Counted from the first letter of the stretch, positions 1-7,941 are shown. The stretch: DNA of 64,000 bases from Kitasatospora sp. MAP5-34 (GCF_029894335.1 NZ_JARXZC010000014.1:86555-150554); one strand, 5' to 3'. Notes: generated from the sequence alone by a model not told the origin. Numbers and translations: made by a program.

Positions 1-63
1 GAACAGGCCGACCACCGCACCGACGACATCGCCCTGCTGCTGGTCCGGTCGGTGGCGCTGTGA
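1..63 (+). CDS. SpoIIE-family protein phosphatase, C-terminal end (partial)
   Basis: Only the last 20 codons lie in the window, reading from base 1 to the TGA at 61-63. The peptide contains TDDIALLLVR, the usual C-terminal metal-binding strand of PP2C/SpoIIE phosphatases, where the DD pair helps bind Mn/Mg. Streptomycetes carry dozens of these, often fused to PAS, GAF or HATPase domains and acting in sigma-factor partner switching. The fused domains, if any, lie outside the window. The family call rests on one short motif. Confidence 0.6.
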   Translation, partial: EQADHRTDDIALLLVRSVAL

Positions 64-219
64 GCTCTCCGAATCGCGCCGGATCGGCCGGCCCGGGTTT
101 CCCGGGGGGCACGCTTCGGCCGGAATGGAAAAACCGGAACGGAATAAGGGGTTGGGTGGGACGGCCGCCAGCTGCTAGCTTTCAGTCGACCGTGAAGCTG
201 TCATCAGGAGGTGAGACCC

Positions 220-279
220 GTGAACGCTGTGTCCAATGGGTGCTCCCCCCTGTCCTTCATGGTCGGGCGACTGACATAG
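220..279 (+). CDS. Putative 19-residue leader peptide upstream of GNAT gene
   Basis: A GTG codon at 220 opens a 19-codon frame (VNAVSNGCSPLSFMVGRLT) ending at TAG 277-279. It has an exceptionally good Shine-Dalgarno, AGGAGGTGA at 206-214, with 8 bases between AGGAGG and the GTG. The stop codon falls inside the left arm of an inverted repeat whose right arm holds the ATG of the acetyltransferase at 330. A ribosome finishing this peptide would cover the left arm and should free the downstream start. This is the layout of translational attenuators known for some antibiotic-resistance genes. Translation of the peptide is inferred; I do not recognise its sequence. Confidence 0.5.
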   Translation: MNAVSNGCSPLSFMVGRLT

Positions 280-332
280 GTGTCGCCGGGAGCGCCTGAA
301 CACAAGGCTCTCCTGAGAGGCAGACACCTATG
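275..332 (+). promoter_or_regulatory. Inverted repeat enclosing the GNAT start codon (candidate translational attenuator)
   Basis: A perfect 10-base inverted repeat, CATAGGTGTC at 275-284 and GACACCTATG at 323-332. The right arm includes the ATG (330-332) of the acetyltransferase. Its Shine-Dalgarno GAGAGG (315-320) lies inside the loop and can also pair with CTCTCC at 308-313. The left arm overlaps the stop codon of the upstream leader frame. In RNA this would hide the start site unless the leader is being translated. Confidence 0.5.
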
Positions 333-1163
333 AATACTGTGCATTTCGCTGCGGGCACGAGCGAGCACCCGGTGGTGGTCACGCGGGTCGCGGAACAAGA
401 GTGGCACGCGCTGGCCGACGACCAGGTGGTCGGCCACGGCGACGTCCTGCCCAGGCCCGACGGGCGGATCTTCCTCAGCATCGACGCGTGGCACGGCCCG
501 GTCTTCGACCAGCTCGCCGATGCGATGCTGACCGAGCTGCCGAAACCGCTGTACACGGTGGTCGACGAGGGCGACCGCGACTTGACGTCCAGTTGGGAGC
601 GGGTCGGATTCACAGTCCGACGCCGCGAGTGGGAGTACCTCGTGCCCACGGACCCGCGCGTCACGGGGCTCGACGCGGTGCAACCGCCGTCGGGCGTGAC
701 GATCGTGCCCGCCGGCGAGGCGGAGGAAGGCCCCCTGCGCGCGTTGGACCGCGCCATTCGCGAGGAGGCCGAGACCACCGTCGGATGGCAGGAGATGCCC
801 GCCGAGGTGTTTCCCCGCCCGCACGGGACCACCGTGCTGGACCCGTCGAAGTACGCGGTGGCAGTGCGGTCCGGCCAGTACGTGGGCCTGCTCCGGGTGG
901 CGCCGGTGACCCGGTTGCCACGGATCGGACTGATCGCAGTCCGGGCCGACCAGCACCGCCACGGCATCGCCCGGGCGCTGCTGGCCCACGCGCTGGGCTC
1001 GCTCCGCCGCTCCGGCTTCGAAACGGCATCGGCCGACGTGAACGAATCCAACGCGGCAGCGACGGCGCTGTTCGACGGCGTCGGTGCCCAGCGCGCAAGC
1101 AGCAACCTGGAGTTGGTGTTCCGTCAGCTGAATTCGCTTCCCGACCGACCGCACGGTCACTGA
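330..1163 (+). CDS. GNAT-family N-acetyltransferase
   Basis: A 277-residue protein whose C-terminal half is a GNAT fold. The acetyl-CoA-binding motif A reads IAVRADQHRHGIARALL (about residues 198-215), followed by the usual NESNAAATALFDGVGA segment. GNAT enzymes move an acetyl group from acetyl-CoA to an amine of a small molecule or protein; the substrate cannot be read from the sequence. The N-terminal half is a diverged region of similar size, so a double-GNAT arrangement as in some aminoglycoside and mycothiol acetyltransferases is possible. Start ATG 330 has Shine-Dalgarno GAGAGG at 315-320 and lies in the right arm of an inverted repeat. IF-1 follows 18 bases after the stop, so the two probably share a transcript. 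A role in protecting translation is inferred only from the leader and the IF-1 neighbour. Confidence 0.8.
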   Translation: MNTVHFAAGTSEHPVVVTRVAEQEWHALADDQVVGHGDVLPRPDGRIFLSIDAWHGPVFDQLADAMLTELPKPLYTVVDEGDRDLTSSWERVGFTVRRREWEYLVPTDPRVTGLDAVQPPSGVTIVPAGEAEEGPLRALDRAIREEAETTVGWQEMPAEVFPRPHGTTVLDPSKYAVAVRSGQYVGLLRVAPVTRLPRIGLIAVRADQHRHGIARALLAHALGSLRRSGFETASADVNESNAAATALFDGVGAQRASSNLELVFRQLNSLPDRPHGH

Positions 1164-1181
1164 CCGGAGAAGAGGGAGAAC

Positions 1182-1406
1182 ATGGCAAAAACAGCAGGAG
1201 GCCTCGAAGTCGAGGGCATCGTCCTCGAATGTCTGCGCAACGCCACCTTCAAGGTGGAGCTCCACAACGGGCACAAGGTGCTCGCGCACATCAGCGGGAA
1301 AATCCGGAAGAACTACATCAAGATCCTGCCGTACGACCGGGTGCTGGTGGAACTCACCCCGTACGACCTCACCCGCGGCCGGATCCTCTTCCGATACCGG
1401 GCGTAG
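1182..1406 (+). CDS. infA: Translation initiation factor IF-1 (probable second copy)
   Basis: A 74-residue S1-like OB-fold protein with clear IF-1 sequence: [36 protein letters not shown] and the closing [16 protein letters not shown]-1 binds the A site of the 30S subunit during initiation. Streptomycete housekeeping infA normally sits beside rpmJ and rpsM in the ribosomal-protein region. None of those genes is here, so this is most likely a paralogue. It differs from the usual actinobacterial form at the N terminus ([12 protein letters not shown] instead of MAKKQGAIEIEG-like) and in the loop before LPYDRV. GAGAAGAGGGAGAAC just before the ATG supplies a Shine-Dalgarno. A hairpin at 1464-1500 ends the operon. 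Confidence 0.92.
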   Translation: MAKTAGGLEVEGIVLECLRNATFKVELHNGHKVLAHISGKIRKNYIKILPYDRVLVELTPYDLTRGRILFRYRA

Positions 1407-1463
1407 CGGCGGGTTTGACGTGCCGGATACGGAAATCCGTCATGCCGGCAGCCTGACGTGACA

Positions 1464-1500
1464 GGTATCGGAGTCCGGCCACCGGCCGGACTCCGATACC
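1464..1500. terminator. Strong hairpin terminator between convergent genes
   Basis: A perfect 17-base inverted repeat: GGTATCGGAGTCCGGCC at 1464-1480, a 3-base loop, and its complement at 1484-1500. No U-tract follows, as is common in high-GC actinomycetes. It lies between infA (plus) and the KAS III-like gene (minus) and can serve both. Confidence 0.75.
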
Positions 1501-1634
1501 GACTGATCCCGACTCCGGACAGGCGCGGCCTCGGCGCGAACCGACCGGCACCTGTCCGGCGGGGCGTGGTCTGGAGAGTCCCCGGTCGAGGCCCCCGCAC
1601 GGCTGGCGGCCCGACACGTCCGGCGGGTGGGTGG

Positions 1635-2660
1635 TCACCCCCCAGCCCCCGCGCCGCCCCAGCGGATCGCGGCTGCGCCGGCGAAGTCGCCCGCGTGGGC
1701 GAAGCCGCCGAGGACGACCAGGTCGCCGTCCCGGAGTTGGCCCGAGCGGATGGCGCGGTCGAGGGTGATGGGGATCGCCGCGCCGAACATGTTCCCGCAG
1801 GTGTCGAACGTGTCGGGGTGCCGGTCCTGCGGAATCCCCAGTGCCGTCCGCCAGTTGTGCAGGAAGGTGCGGTTGGGCTGGTTGGTCACGAGCAGGTCGA
1901 TCTCGGTGGTGGGGAGCGCGAGTTGCCGGCACAGGTCGGTGACCACCTCCGGGACCAGGCGGTTGCCGCGTTCCAGGACCTTGGCGACGGCGGCTTCGGT
2001 GAAGCCGATCCGCAGTTGGGACGTGCCGGGTTCCCAGTACTTGCGGCCGTCGTCGAGGACTGCGGTCATGTCGCCGCCGTAGTCGCCGATGTGCCGGGTG
2101 AGCACGTCCAGCACCGGGGAGCCGGCCGAGGTGGTCAGGTAGCCCACCCCGCAGCCGTCGCCGGGGACGGCGGCCTGGGCGAGCCCGCGTACGTCGGACT
2201 GGGTGAAGAGCTGGCCGGCGGCGCCCTGGGCGTTGCAGATCAGCGCGGTCTTCGCGTCGGTGGTGCTGAGGATCGTACGGGCGAGTTCGAGCATCTGGAT
2301 GAAGGAGGCGCAACCCGCGTTGGCCACGTCGATCAGCCACTTCGGCTTCAGCCCGAGTCGGCGCGCGACCTCCGTGCCGGCTCCTATGAACGGCGTGTCA
2401 GGTAGCTGACTGTGCGTCAGAAGAACGTCCACGGAACGGATCTCGTCCGGTCCGTGCCGATCGATGAGCGGCTGCACCGCCCGTTCGATCATGTCGACGT
2501 TGGTCTCGTCGGCGGCCACATGGTGCCGTAGCGGCGGGACCCGGAACATGGGGTTGTCGCGGAGCTTGTCCTCCGCGCCGGGGTAGTCGGTGTAGAACTC
2601 GGCGGGGACGGGCTCGCCGGGCAGATAGCCGGCCACGTCGGTGAGACTGACGGTGGTCAC
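1635..2660 (-). CDS. 3-oxoacyl-ACP synthase III (KAS III/FabH)-like protein with altered triad
   Basis: A 341-residue thiolase-fold protein with KAS III layout. The nucleophile is Cys117 in VANAGCASF, and the Asn of the triad is seen in CGNMFGAA (Asn290). At the FabH His position (HQAN) the sequence reads NQPN, so the catalytic His is replaced by Asn260. FabH uses Cys-His-Asn for decarboxylative condensation of malonyl-ACP. Relatives in natural-product clusters have changed triads and transfer acyl groups to O, N or C without decarboxylation. This gene is therefore more likely a tailoring or acyl-transfer enzyme than a fatty-acid FabH. GTG 2660 overlaps the stop of the SRPBCC gene by GTGA, making it the last gene of the AraC-ThDP-SRPBCC operon. 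The longer open frame upstream runs inside the SRPBCC gene and is not used. Confidence 0.8.
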   Translation of the reverse strand: MTTVSLTDVAGYLPGEPVPAEFYTDYPGAEDKLRDNPMFRVPPLRHHVAADETNVDMIERAVQPLIDRHGPDEIRSVDVLLTHSQLPDTPFIGAGTEVARRLGLKPKWLIDVANAGCASFIQMLELARTILSTTDAKTALICNAQGAAGQLFTQSDVRGLAQAAVPGDGCGVGYLTTSAGSPVLDVLTRHIGDYGGDMTAVLDDGRKYWEPGTSQLRIGFTEAAVAKVLERGNRLVPEVVTDLCRQLALPTTEIDLLVTNQPNRTFLHNWRTALGIPQDRHPDTFDTCGNMFGAAIPITLDRAIRSGQLRDGDLVVLGGFAHAGDFAGAAAIRWGGAGAGG

Positions 2661-3310
2661 GGGGTGACCACGCTGCGCGGAGAGGTGCTGACCGGGAGGC
2701 CGCCCAGGTGGCGGTGTTCCAGGATGGCCCTGAGGTTCTCCAACTCCACCGTGTGGCCGGCGTAGAAGGCGTCCCAGTAGTCGCCCACCCACGGCCGGTC
2801 CGCGCGGGGTGCCAGGTCGGGGCGGGGGTTCTGGTCGTAGTACGGGTGGTGGCAGTTGGTCCAGGTGATCACGGAGCCGGGCCGGCCCAGCACCGACTGC
2901 GCGGGAACGACCCGCATCAGGTAGATCATCCAGAGCTCGTCGCCCTGGTCCCAGGCGCAGTGGAAGTCCACCGTCATGGCCTCGGGATTGGCCGCCACCC
3001 GGCAGTAGATCCTGGTGTCCTGCTCCAGCCGGTCGTCCCCGACCCACAGGCCCGGGGTGTCGGTGGGTGCGAAGTTCCGCAGGCTGAAGGTCCACTCCTC
3101 CAGGTGGTGACCCTGGCTCAGGTACTCGTACGCCTGCTCCGGCGGGCAGTCGACGTAGGTCTGGATGGTGCAGTACTGCCCGAACACCTCCTGGTGCGGG
3201 TAGGCCGGACGGGTCAACTCGGCGCAGAGGGCCAGCAGTTGCTGCAGATCGGTGTTCTCCACCCTGGTCAGGCCGGGGACGTCAACCGACTCGTACGGGT
3301 CCGTGGTCAT
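2657..3310 (-). CDS. SRPBCC (START/Bet v1-like) domain protein
   Basis: A 217-residue protein starting at ATG 3310 (MTTDPYES). The conserved beginning of a START/Bet v1 fold is visible in IQTYVDCPPEQAYEYLSQ, followed by LEEWTFSLRNF and strands ending near the C-terminal helix (GHTVELENLRAILEH). SRPBCC proteins are hydrophobic-pocket folds that act as polyketide cyclases/aromatases, lipid binders or co-chaperones; no specific function is evident. Its start lies inside the 3' end of the ThDP gene (29-base overlap) and its stop overlaps the KAS III start by GTGA, so the products are translationally coupled. It probably binds or cyclises the product of its two neighbours (inference). Confidence 0.7.
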   Translation of the reverse strand: MTTDPYESVDVPGLTRVENTDLQQLLALCAELTRPAYPHQEVFGQYCTIQTYVDCPPEQAYEYLSQGHHLEEWTFSLRNFAPTDTPGLWVGDDRLEQDTRIYCRVAANPEAMTVDFHCAWDQGDELWMIYLMRVVPAQSVLGRPGSVITWTNCHHPYYDQNPRPDLAPRADRPWVGDYWDAFYAGHTVELENLRAILEHRHLGGLPVSTSPRSVVTP

Positions 3311-5129
3311 GCGTGGTCTCCTCGGTCTGGGCCGGCCTCGGGCCGGTGCCAATGGTGCTCGGGACGGACAGGAAGGACAGGAACGGAAGGAACGGCGGTG
3401 TCTCGGCGGGGTCGAAGTCGAGCGCGACGAACGCCGGGCCGCCGGTCGTGTTGGAGCGCAGCAGGGCCCGGTGCAGCTGCGCGCCGTCGTCGGCCCGGGT
3501 CACCTCCAGCGCGGGGAACATGGCTGCGACGCCGGCGGCGATGTCCGCCGGGCGGAACAGGTTGCTGGGGTGCGGCGCTCCGAGGTACAGGTGCTCGCGG
3601 GTGGCGCACATGGCGTGCGCGTTGTTGTTGAAGATCACGAAGGTGACGGGCGCCGCGTACTCGACGGCGGTGTGCACCTCCATCCCGTGCATGAAGAACG
3701 CCCCGTCACCGGCGATCACGTAGGTGCGCCGTCCGGTGGCGAGCGCCGCGCCGATGCCGGCGCCGAAGGTGTACCCCATGCCGCCCATGCCGACGGCCAC
3801 CACGAAGCGGCCGTGGCGCGGGGCCGGCAGCAGGTGGATCGCGCTGGCCCCGGCGTTTCCGGCGTCGACGAAGACGTGGGCGTCCGGTGGCAGCGCGGCC
3901 TCGACGGCGGCCACCGCTGCGGCGTAGGAGGTGGTGCCGTGACCCGTCCGGGGTGTCGGTCGCGGCGCGGGTCCGGCGTGCTCGGGTGCCGGGCGCGGGT
4001 GCGGGCCGAGCAGCTCGGCCACCGCGCGCAGGGTGTCCCGGACGCCGTCCGGCAGGGCGATCCCGGGTACGAACGGCGGCTCGGGATCGATGCAGATGAC
4101 CGGTGTTCCGGCCAGGGCTGCGTCCAGTCCGGCGCGGGCCAGGTCCGGCAGTCTGGTGCCGACGAGCAGGCACAGGTCCGCCCGCCGCAGGCAGTCCGTG
4201 ACGTTCTGGTGGCCCATCACCCCGGCCACCCCCGCGAACCGGGGGTCGTCGTTGTGGAACACGTCCTTGGCGTCCGGGGTGACGGCCACCCAGGCGCCGA
4301 GCCGCCCCGCCACCTCGGCCAGCTCCGCCCGGGCGTCCGAGGACGCCACGCCTTCGCCGGCGATGACCAGTACCGTCCGGGCGCTCCGGAGCAGCTCCAC
4401 CGCCCGGTGTGGCAGCCGGATCGGTGGTTCGGCGGGGGCGGTCGGCGGCGTCGGCCGGGGTGGGTCGATCAGGGCCTGCTGTACGTCCTTGGGCAGCAGG
4501 AGCACCGCCGGGCCCGGCGGCTCGGTCCGGGCCGCCGCGAGTGCCTGGGCCAGCAACTCCGGTAGCGAGTCCGGGTCCTGGACCACGGCGCAGAACCGGC
4601 TGACGGGCGCGAACAGCCGCTGCGCGTCGAGCGATCCCCCCTTGCCACTGGAGTCCTGGAACGCCCCGCGCCCCGCCGACCCGGTGGGCGGCTGTCCCAC
4701 CAGGGCCAGCACCGGCACCCGCGAGGCGTACGACTCCGCCAGCCCGGGCAGGAGATTCACCGCGCCGCCGCCGGAGGTGGCCGCGACGACACCGATCCGC
4801 CCGGTGGCCCGGGCGTGTCCGTCCGCCATGGTGGCGGCCGAGAACTCGTGCTTGGCCACGACGGCGCGGATCACCCCGTCGGTGGCGTGGAGGGCGTCGT
4901 ACAGATCCTCGATGTTCGCGCCACCGACGCCGAACACGTGCCTGACACCGTCTCCGGCCAGCGCTCCCGCCAGGTAGTCGACGAGTCGCACCTTGGCGGG
5001 CAGTTGTGTGCCGGAGACCGGTCCTACCTTGGCGGGCAGTTGTGTCTCGGAGACCGGTCGTATCCTGTCGGGCAGGCGTAGGTCGGGGGCCTGTCGCACC
5101 CTGGCCGCCGGTCGTACCTCGGAAGTCAC
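3282..5129 (-). CDS. Thiamine-diphosphate-dependent enzyme (acetolactate synthase-like)
   Basis: A 615-residue ThDP enzyme with the three domains of the acetohydroxyacid synthase/decarboxylase superfamily. The catalytic Glu is in AKHEFSAATMADG (Glu95), a FAD/Rossmann-like middle domain follows, and the cofactor motif GDGAFFMHG...FNNN starts near residue 474. Such enzymes join or cleave 2-oxo acids through a carbanion intermediate. Branched-chain amino-acid synthesis is unlikely because no ilvN or ilvC is nearby and it sits with a KAS III and an SRPBCC protein. Carboligation of an acyl unit to pyruvate (acyloin-type chemistry) is inferred. The N terminus carries a duplicated block (SETQLPAKVGPV, SGTQLPAKVRLV). 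The C terminus extends about 40 residues beyond the fold with an FLPFLSFLS repeat and overlaps the SRPBCC start. GTG 5129 overlaps the regulator stop (GTGA) and has GGAGAGGAG upstream. Confidence 0.82.
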   Translation of the reverse strand: MTSEVRPAARVRQAPDLRLPDRIRPVSETQLPAKVGPVSGTQLPAKVRLVDYLAGALAGDGVRHVFGVGGANIEDLYDALHATDGVIRAVVAKHEFSAATMADGHARATGRIGVVAATSGGGAVNLLPGLAESYASRVPVLALVGQPPTGSAGRGAFQDSSGKGGSLDAQRLFAPVSRFCAVVQDPDSLPELLAQALAAARTEPPGPAVLLLPKDVQQALIDPPRPTPPTAPAEPPIRLPHRAVELLRSARTVLVIAGEGVASSDARAELAEVAGRLGAWVAVTPDAKDVFHNDDPRFAGVAGVMGHQNVTDCLRRADLCLLVGTRLPDLARAGLDAALAGTPVICIDPEPPFVPGIALPDGVRDTLRAVAELLGPHPRPAPEHAGPAPRPTPRTGHGTTSYAAAVAAVEAALPPDAHVFVDAGNAGASAIHLLPAPRHGRFVVAVGMGGMGYTFGAGIGAALATGRRTYVIAGDGAFFMHGMEVHTAVEYAAPVTFVIFNNNAHAMCATREHLYLGAPHPSNLFRPADIAAGVAAMFPALEVTRADDGAQLHRALLRSNTTGGPAFVALDFDPAETPPFLPFLSFLSVPSTIGTGPRPAQTEETTHDHGPVRVG

Positions 5130-6148
5130 GTGGAACTCCTCTCCGCCAGGTCGGGCAGCACGATGAGCCCGGACGGCGAGATGGCCTGGAAGCGGCGGCG
5201 GTACTCGTTCGGGGTCACTTCGAAGGCCCGGCCGAACGAGCGGAAGAAGGTCTCGGGGGCCGGGAATCCGCAGCAGCGGGCGATCTGGCCGACCGGCAGG
5301 TCGGTGGTCTCCAGCAGTTTCCGGGCCTGCGAGATGCGCATCTGTTCGATGTACTGGCCGGGGGGAACGCCGACCTCGCGGCGGAAGACCCGGGCGAAGT
5401 TGCGCAGGCTCATGTTGGCGCGCTCGGCGATCTCCGGTACGGGCAGCGGTTGTTCGAGGTGCTGCAGGATCCACTCCTGCGCGGCGCGGACCGGAGGCCG
5501 GTCGGCGAGTTGGGCCTCCAGGATCGAACTGAACTGGGACTGCCCGCCGTTCCGCTTGAAGAACAGGACCAGGAACCGCGCCGTCTCCAGCGCGGCCGCC
5601 GCACCGTGGTCGGCCTCCACCAGCGCGAGGGCCATGTCTATCCCGGTCGCCACCCCGGCCGAGGTCACGAACCGGCCGTCCCAGACGAAGATCGGCTCGG
5701 GATCCACCGTCACGTCCGGGTAGCGGCGGGCCATCTCCTCGCAGAACGCCCAGTGCGTGGTGGCGCGCCGCCCGCGCAGCAGGCCCGCTTCGGCCAGCAG
5801 GAACGCCCCGCCGCAGACGGACGCGACCCGGCGTGACCGGTCGGCCGCCTTGCCGATCCACGACACCAACTCCCGGTTGCCCAGGGCCTCCTTGAGGCTC
5901 CAGCCGCCGGGGACGAGCAGGGTGTCGATCGGTCCGTCGCCCGTGTCGAGCGGTTCGGCCTCGATCACCATGCCCGAGGACGTGCGGACCAGTGGCGCGT
6001 CGGCGGAGACGAACTCGATCCGATAGCCGGTACCCACTCCTGCCAACTGCCGATTCACGGTGTCGAACACCTCGATCGGTCCCGATATGTCCAGTGCCTG
6101 CGCACCGGAATAGACCACCACAACCACACGTCGCTGGGACACCGTCAC
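5126..6148 (-). CDS. GlxA-type AraC-family transcriptional regulator
   Basis: A 340-residue regulator. The N-terminal DJ-1/PfpI-like domain starts RRVVVVVYSGAQALDISGPIEVF and holds the elbow VCGGAFLLAEAG. It is followed by two AraC helix-turn-helix units (VPEIAERANMSLRNFARVFRREVG and VGQIARCCGFPAPETFFRSFGRAF...TPNEYRRRF). The GlxA group senses small metabolites in an unknown way and usually activates adjacent genes. GTG 6148 is chosen because family members begin right at the first beta strand; an ATG at 6280 would add 44 untypical residues. It is the first gene of the four-gene minus-strand operon and overlaps the ThDP gene by GTGA, so it probably controls its own operon. The S53 peptidase is divergent. 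Confidence 0.82.
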   Translation of the reverse strand: MTVSQRRVVVVVYSGAQALDISGPIEVFDTVNRQLAGVGTGYRIEFVSADAPLVRTSSGMVIEAEPLDTGDGPIDTLLVPGGWSLKEALGNRELVSWIGKAADRSRRVASVCGGAFLLAEAGLLRGRRATTHWAFCEEMARRYPDVTVDPEPIFVWDGRFVTSAGVATGIDMALALVEADHGAAAALETARFLVLFFKRNGGQSQFSSILEAQLADRPPVRAAQEWILQHLEQPLPVPEIAERANMSLRNFARVFRREVGVPPGQYIEQMRISQARKLLETTDLPVGQIARCCGFPAPETFFRSFGRAFEVTPNEYRRRFQAISPSGLIVLPDLAERSST

Positions 6149-6484
6149 AGCCTGTAGGCAGCGCGGGATGGCGGCAATGACGGCTTGTTGACGAATTCGG
6201 CCACCGATCGGGGTCGGACCCTGTCCGATCAGGCATGTTGACGGTGAGTCACCTTTCGGTGTGAGACATGTCATGTCCACTCTGCTCGTCAGGGTCGGCG
6301 GTCATCGCAGCGCATCCGGGGGGAGGGCGCGGTTCCGGGCGGGCTGGCTTGATCTGCCTCTCGTCAGGTCATCACTCCGCCTTCTAGGGTGAGGCCTTGT
6401 CCTGCTCCCGTCATGAGGCTCCGGCGTGACGTCGCCCGTACGGCGATGCCGCCCCGGACCGCCCACTCTCCGAGGGGTCACGAA

Positions 6485-7837
6485 ATGTCGATGTCCGCAC
6501 GCCTGCGACTCGCCGTCACCGCTGCGGCGGCCGGTGCGTTCACGCTCGCCCTGGTGCCTGCGGTACCGGCGGCGCCTTCGGTGCCCGGTGCCGTCGCACT
6601 GTCGCCGGTCGTGGCGGCGCACCGGGCGGTGCCCGCGATGGCCTCGGGCCCGTTGCGGGCGATTCGGCCGGCCTCGGCGGGCGATCCGGTGCTGGCCGCG
6701 CCGATCTCCACCAGCGACTGCGTCAGCCAGTTCCAGCGCGCCTGCTATTCGCCGCTCCAGTACCGCACGGCGTACAACCTCGACCCGCTGTACCGCGCGG
6801 GGATCACCGGCCAGGGCCGGACGATCGTGATCGTCGACTCCTACGGGTCACCGACGATCCAGCACGACCTGGACGTCTACTCCGCACAGTGGGGCCTGCC
6901 CAGCAGTCAGGTGGAGGTGGTGAAGTGGGGTCAGGTGCCGGCCTTCGACCCCAAGAACGCCGACATGGACGGGTGGGCGAGTGAGAGCACGCTCGATGTC
7001 GAGGCGGCCCACGCCGTGGCGCCGGGCGCGCACATCGTGCTCCTGGAGACCGGCGTGTCCGAGACCGAGGGCCCGGTCGGCGTCCCCGAGATGATGAGCG
7101 GCATCAACCACCTGGTCGACGCGGGCCAGGCGGACGTGGTCTCGATGAGCTGGGCCACCAGCGAGGCCATGTTCCCCGGATTCGACGTGGGCGACTACAC
7201 CAGCCTCACCACGCTGCGCTACGCCTTCGTCAACGCCGCCCGGCACGGGGTCACGCTCACCGCCAGCTCCGGCGACGGCGGCGGCGACTCGACCAAGCTG
7301 GACGCGGCCTGGCCTGCGGGCGACCCGCTGGTCACCGCCGTCGGCGGCACCGAGCTGCACCTGAACGACCAGGGCGTCCGCACCGCGCCGGACTCCGCCT
7401 GGTCGGGCAGCGGCGGTGAGCTCTCCAAGGTCTTCGCCCGGCCGGGGTACCAGAACCCGGCGCGCTCGGTGGTCGGTACGCACCGGGGCACCCCGGACGT
7501 CAGCATGGCGGGCTCGCCCAACGGCGCGCTCTGGCTGTACTCGAGCTTCGACCCTGCCAACACCGGCTGGACGGCGGACGGCGCGGGCACCAGCGAGTCC
7601 TCGCCGCTGTTCGCCGCCGTGGTCGCGCTCGCCGACCAGGCGGCCGGGCACCGGCTCGGCGTGATCGACAACGACCTCTACCGCCTGTACGCCCAGCACT
7701 CGCCCGGCCTCGTCGACGTGACCACCGGCTCCACCGGCCCGAACGGCTACACCGCAGGCCCGGGTTACGACCAGGCGACCGGCGTGGGCACCCTCGACGC
7801 CACCGGGCTCGTCGCAGCCCTCGCCCACCGGCACTGA
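6485..7837 (+). CDS. Secreted S53 (sedolisin-type) serine-carboxyl peptidase
   Basis: A 450-residue protein with a signal peptide (RLRLAVTAAAAGAFTLALVPA) and a short propeptide-like segment. The S53 core carries the catalytic Glu167/Asp171 pair in ESTLDVEAAH, the oxyanion region SSGDGGGD, and the nucleophile Ser370 in GAGTSESSP. Sedolisins are acid-active endopeptidases related to subtilisin in fold. The full inhibitory pro-domain of typical members (about 180 residues) is much shorter here, so activation may differ. ATG 6485 is supported by CGAGGGG 8-9 bases upstream; an ATG at 6389 would put a non-signal sequence in front. It is monocistronic, with a hairpin at 7865-7896. Confidence 0.88.
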   Translation: MSMSARLRLAVTAAAAGAFTLALVPAVPAAPSVPGAVALSPVVAAHRAVPAMASGPLRAIRPASAGDPVLAAPISTSDCVSQFQRACYSPLQYRTAYNLDPLYRAGITGQGRTIVIVDSYGSPTIQHDLDVYSAQWGLPSSQVEVVKWGQVPAFDPKNADMDGWASESTLDVEAAHAVAPGAHIVLLETGVSETEGPVGVPEMMSGINHLVDAGQADVVSMSWATSEAMFPGFDVGDYTSLTTLRYAFVNAARHGVTLTASSGDGGGDSTKLDAAWPAGDPLVTAVGGTELHLNDQGVRTAPDSAWSGSGGELSKVFARPGYQNPARSVVGTHRGTPDVSMAGSPNGALWLYSSFDPANTGWTADGAGTSESSPLFAAVVALADQAAGHRLGVIDNDLYRLYAQHSPGLVDVTTGSTGPNGYTAGPGYDQATGVGTLDATGLVAALAHRH

Positions 7838-7864
7838 CCCTCCCGGTACGTCCGGGTACGCGAC

Positions 7865-7896
7865 AGCCCGCGCGGGGTTCGGACCCCGCGCGGGCT
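7865..7896. terminator. Hairpin terminator between S53 peptidase and APC permease
   Basis: A perfect 14-base inverted repeat, AGCCCGCGCGGGGT (7865-7878) and ACCCCGCGCGGGCT (7883-7896), with a TCGG loop. It is placed between convergent genes and probably works in both directions. Confidence 0.8.
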
Positions 7897-7941
7897 CGTA
7901 CGTGCGTCGGCTCGCGTGTCGGCTCGCTGAAGCGCGTCGGG

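Noticed and set aside
3282..5129. Acetolactate synthase large subunit (ilvB) of branched-chain amino-acid synthesis
   Set aside because: No ilvN or ilvC is adjacent and the operon context is KAS III, SRPBCC and a GlxA-type regulator.
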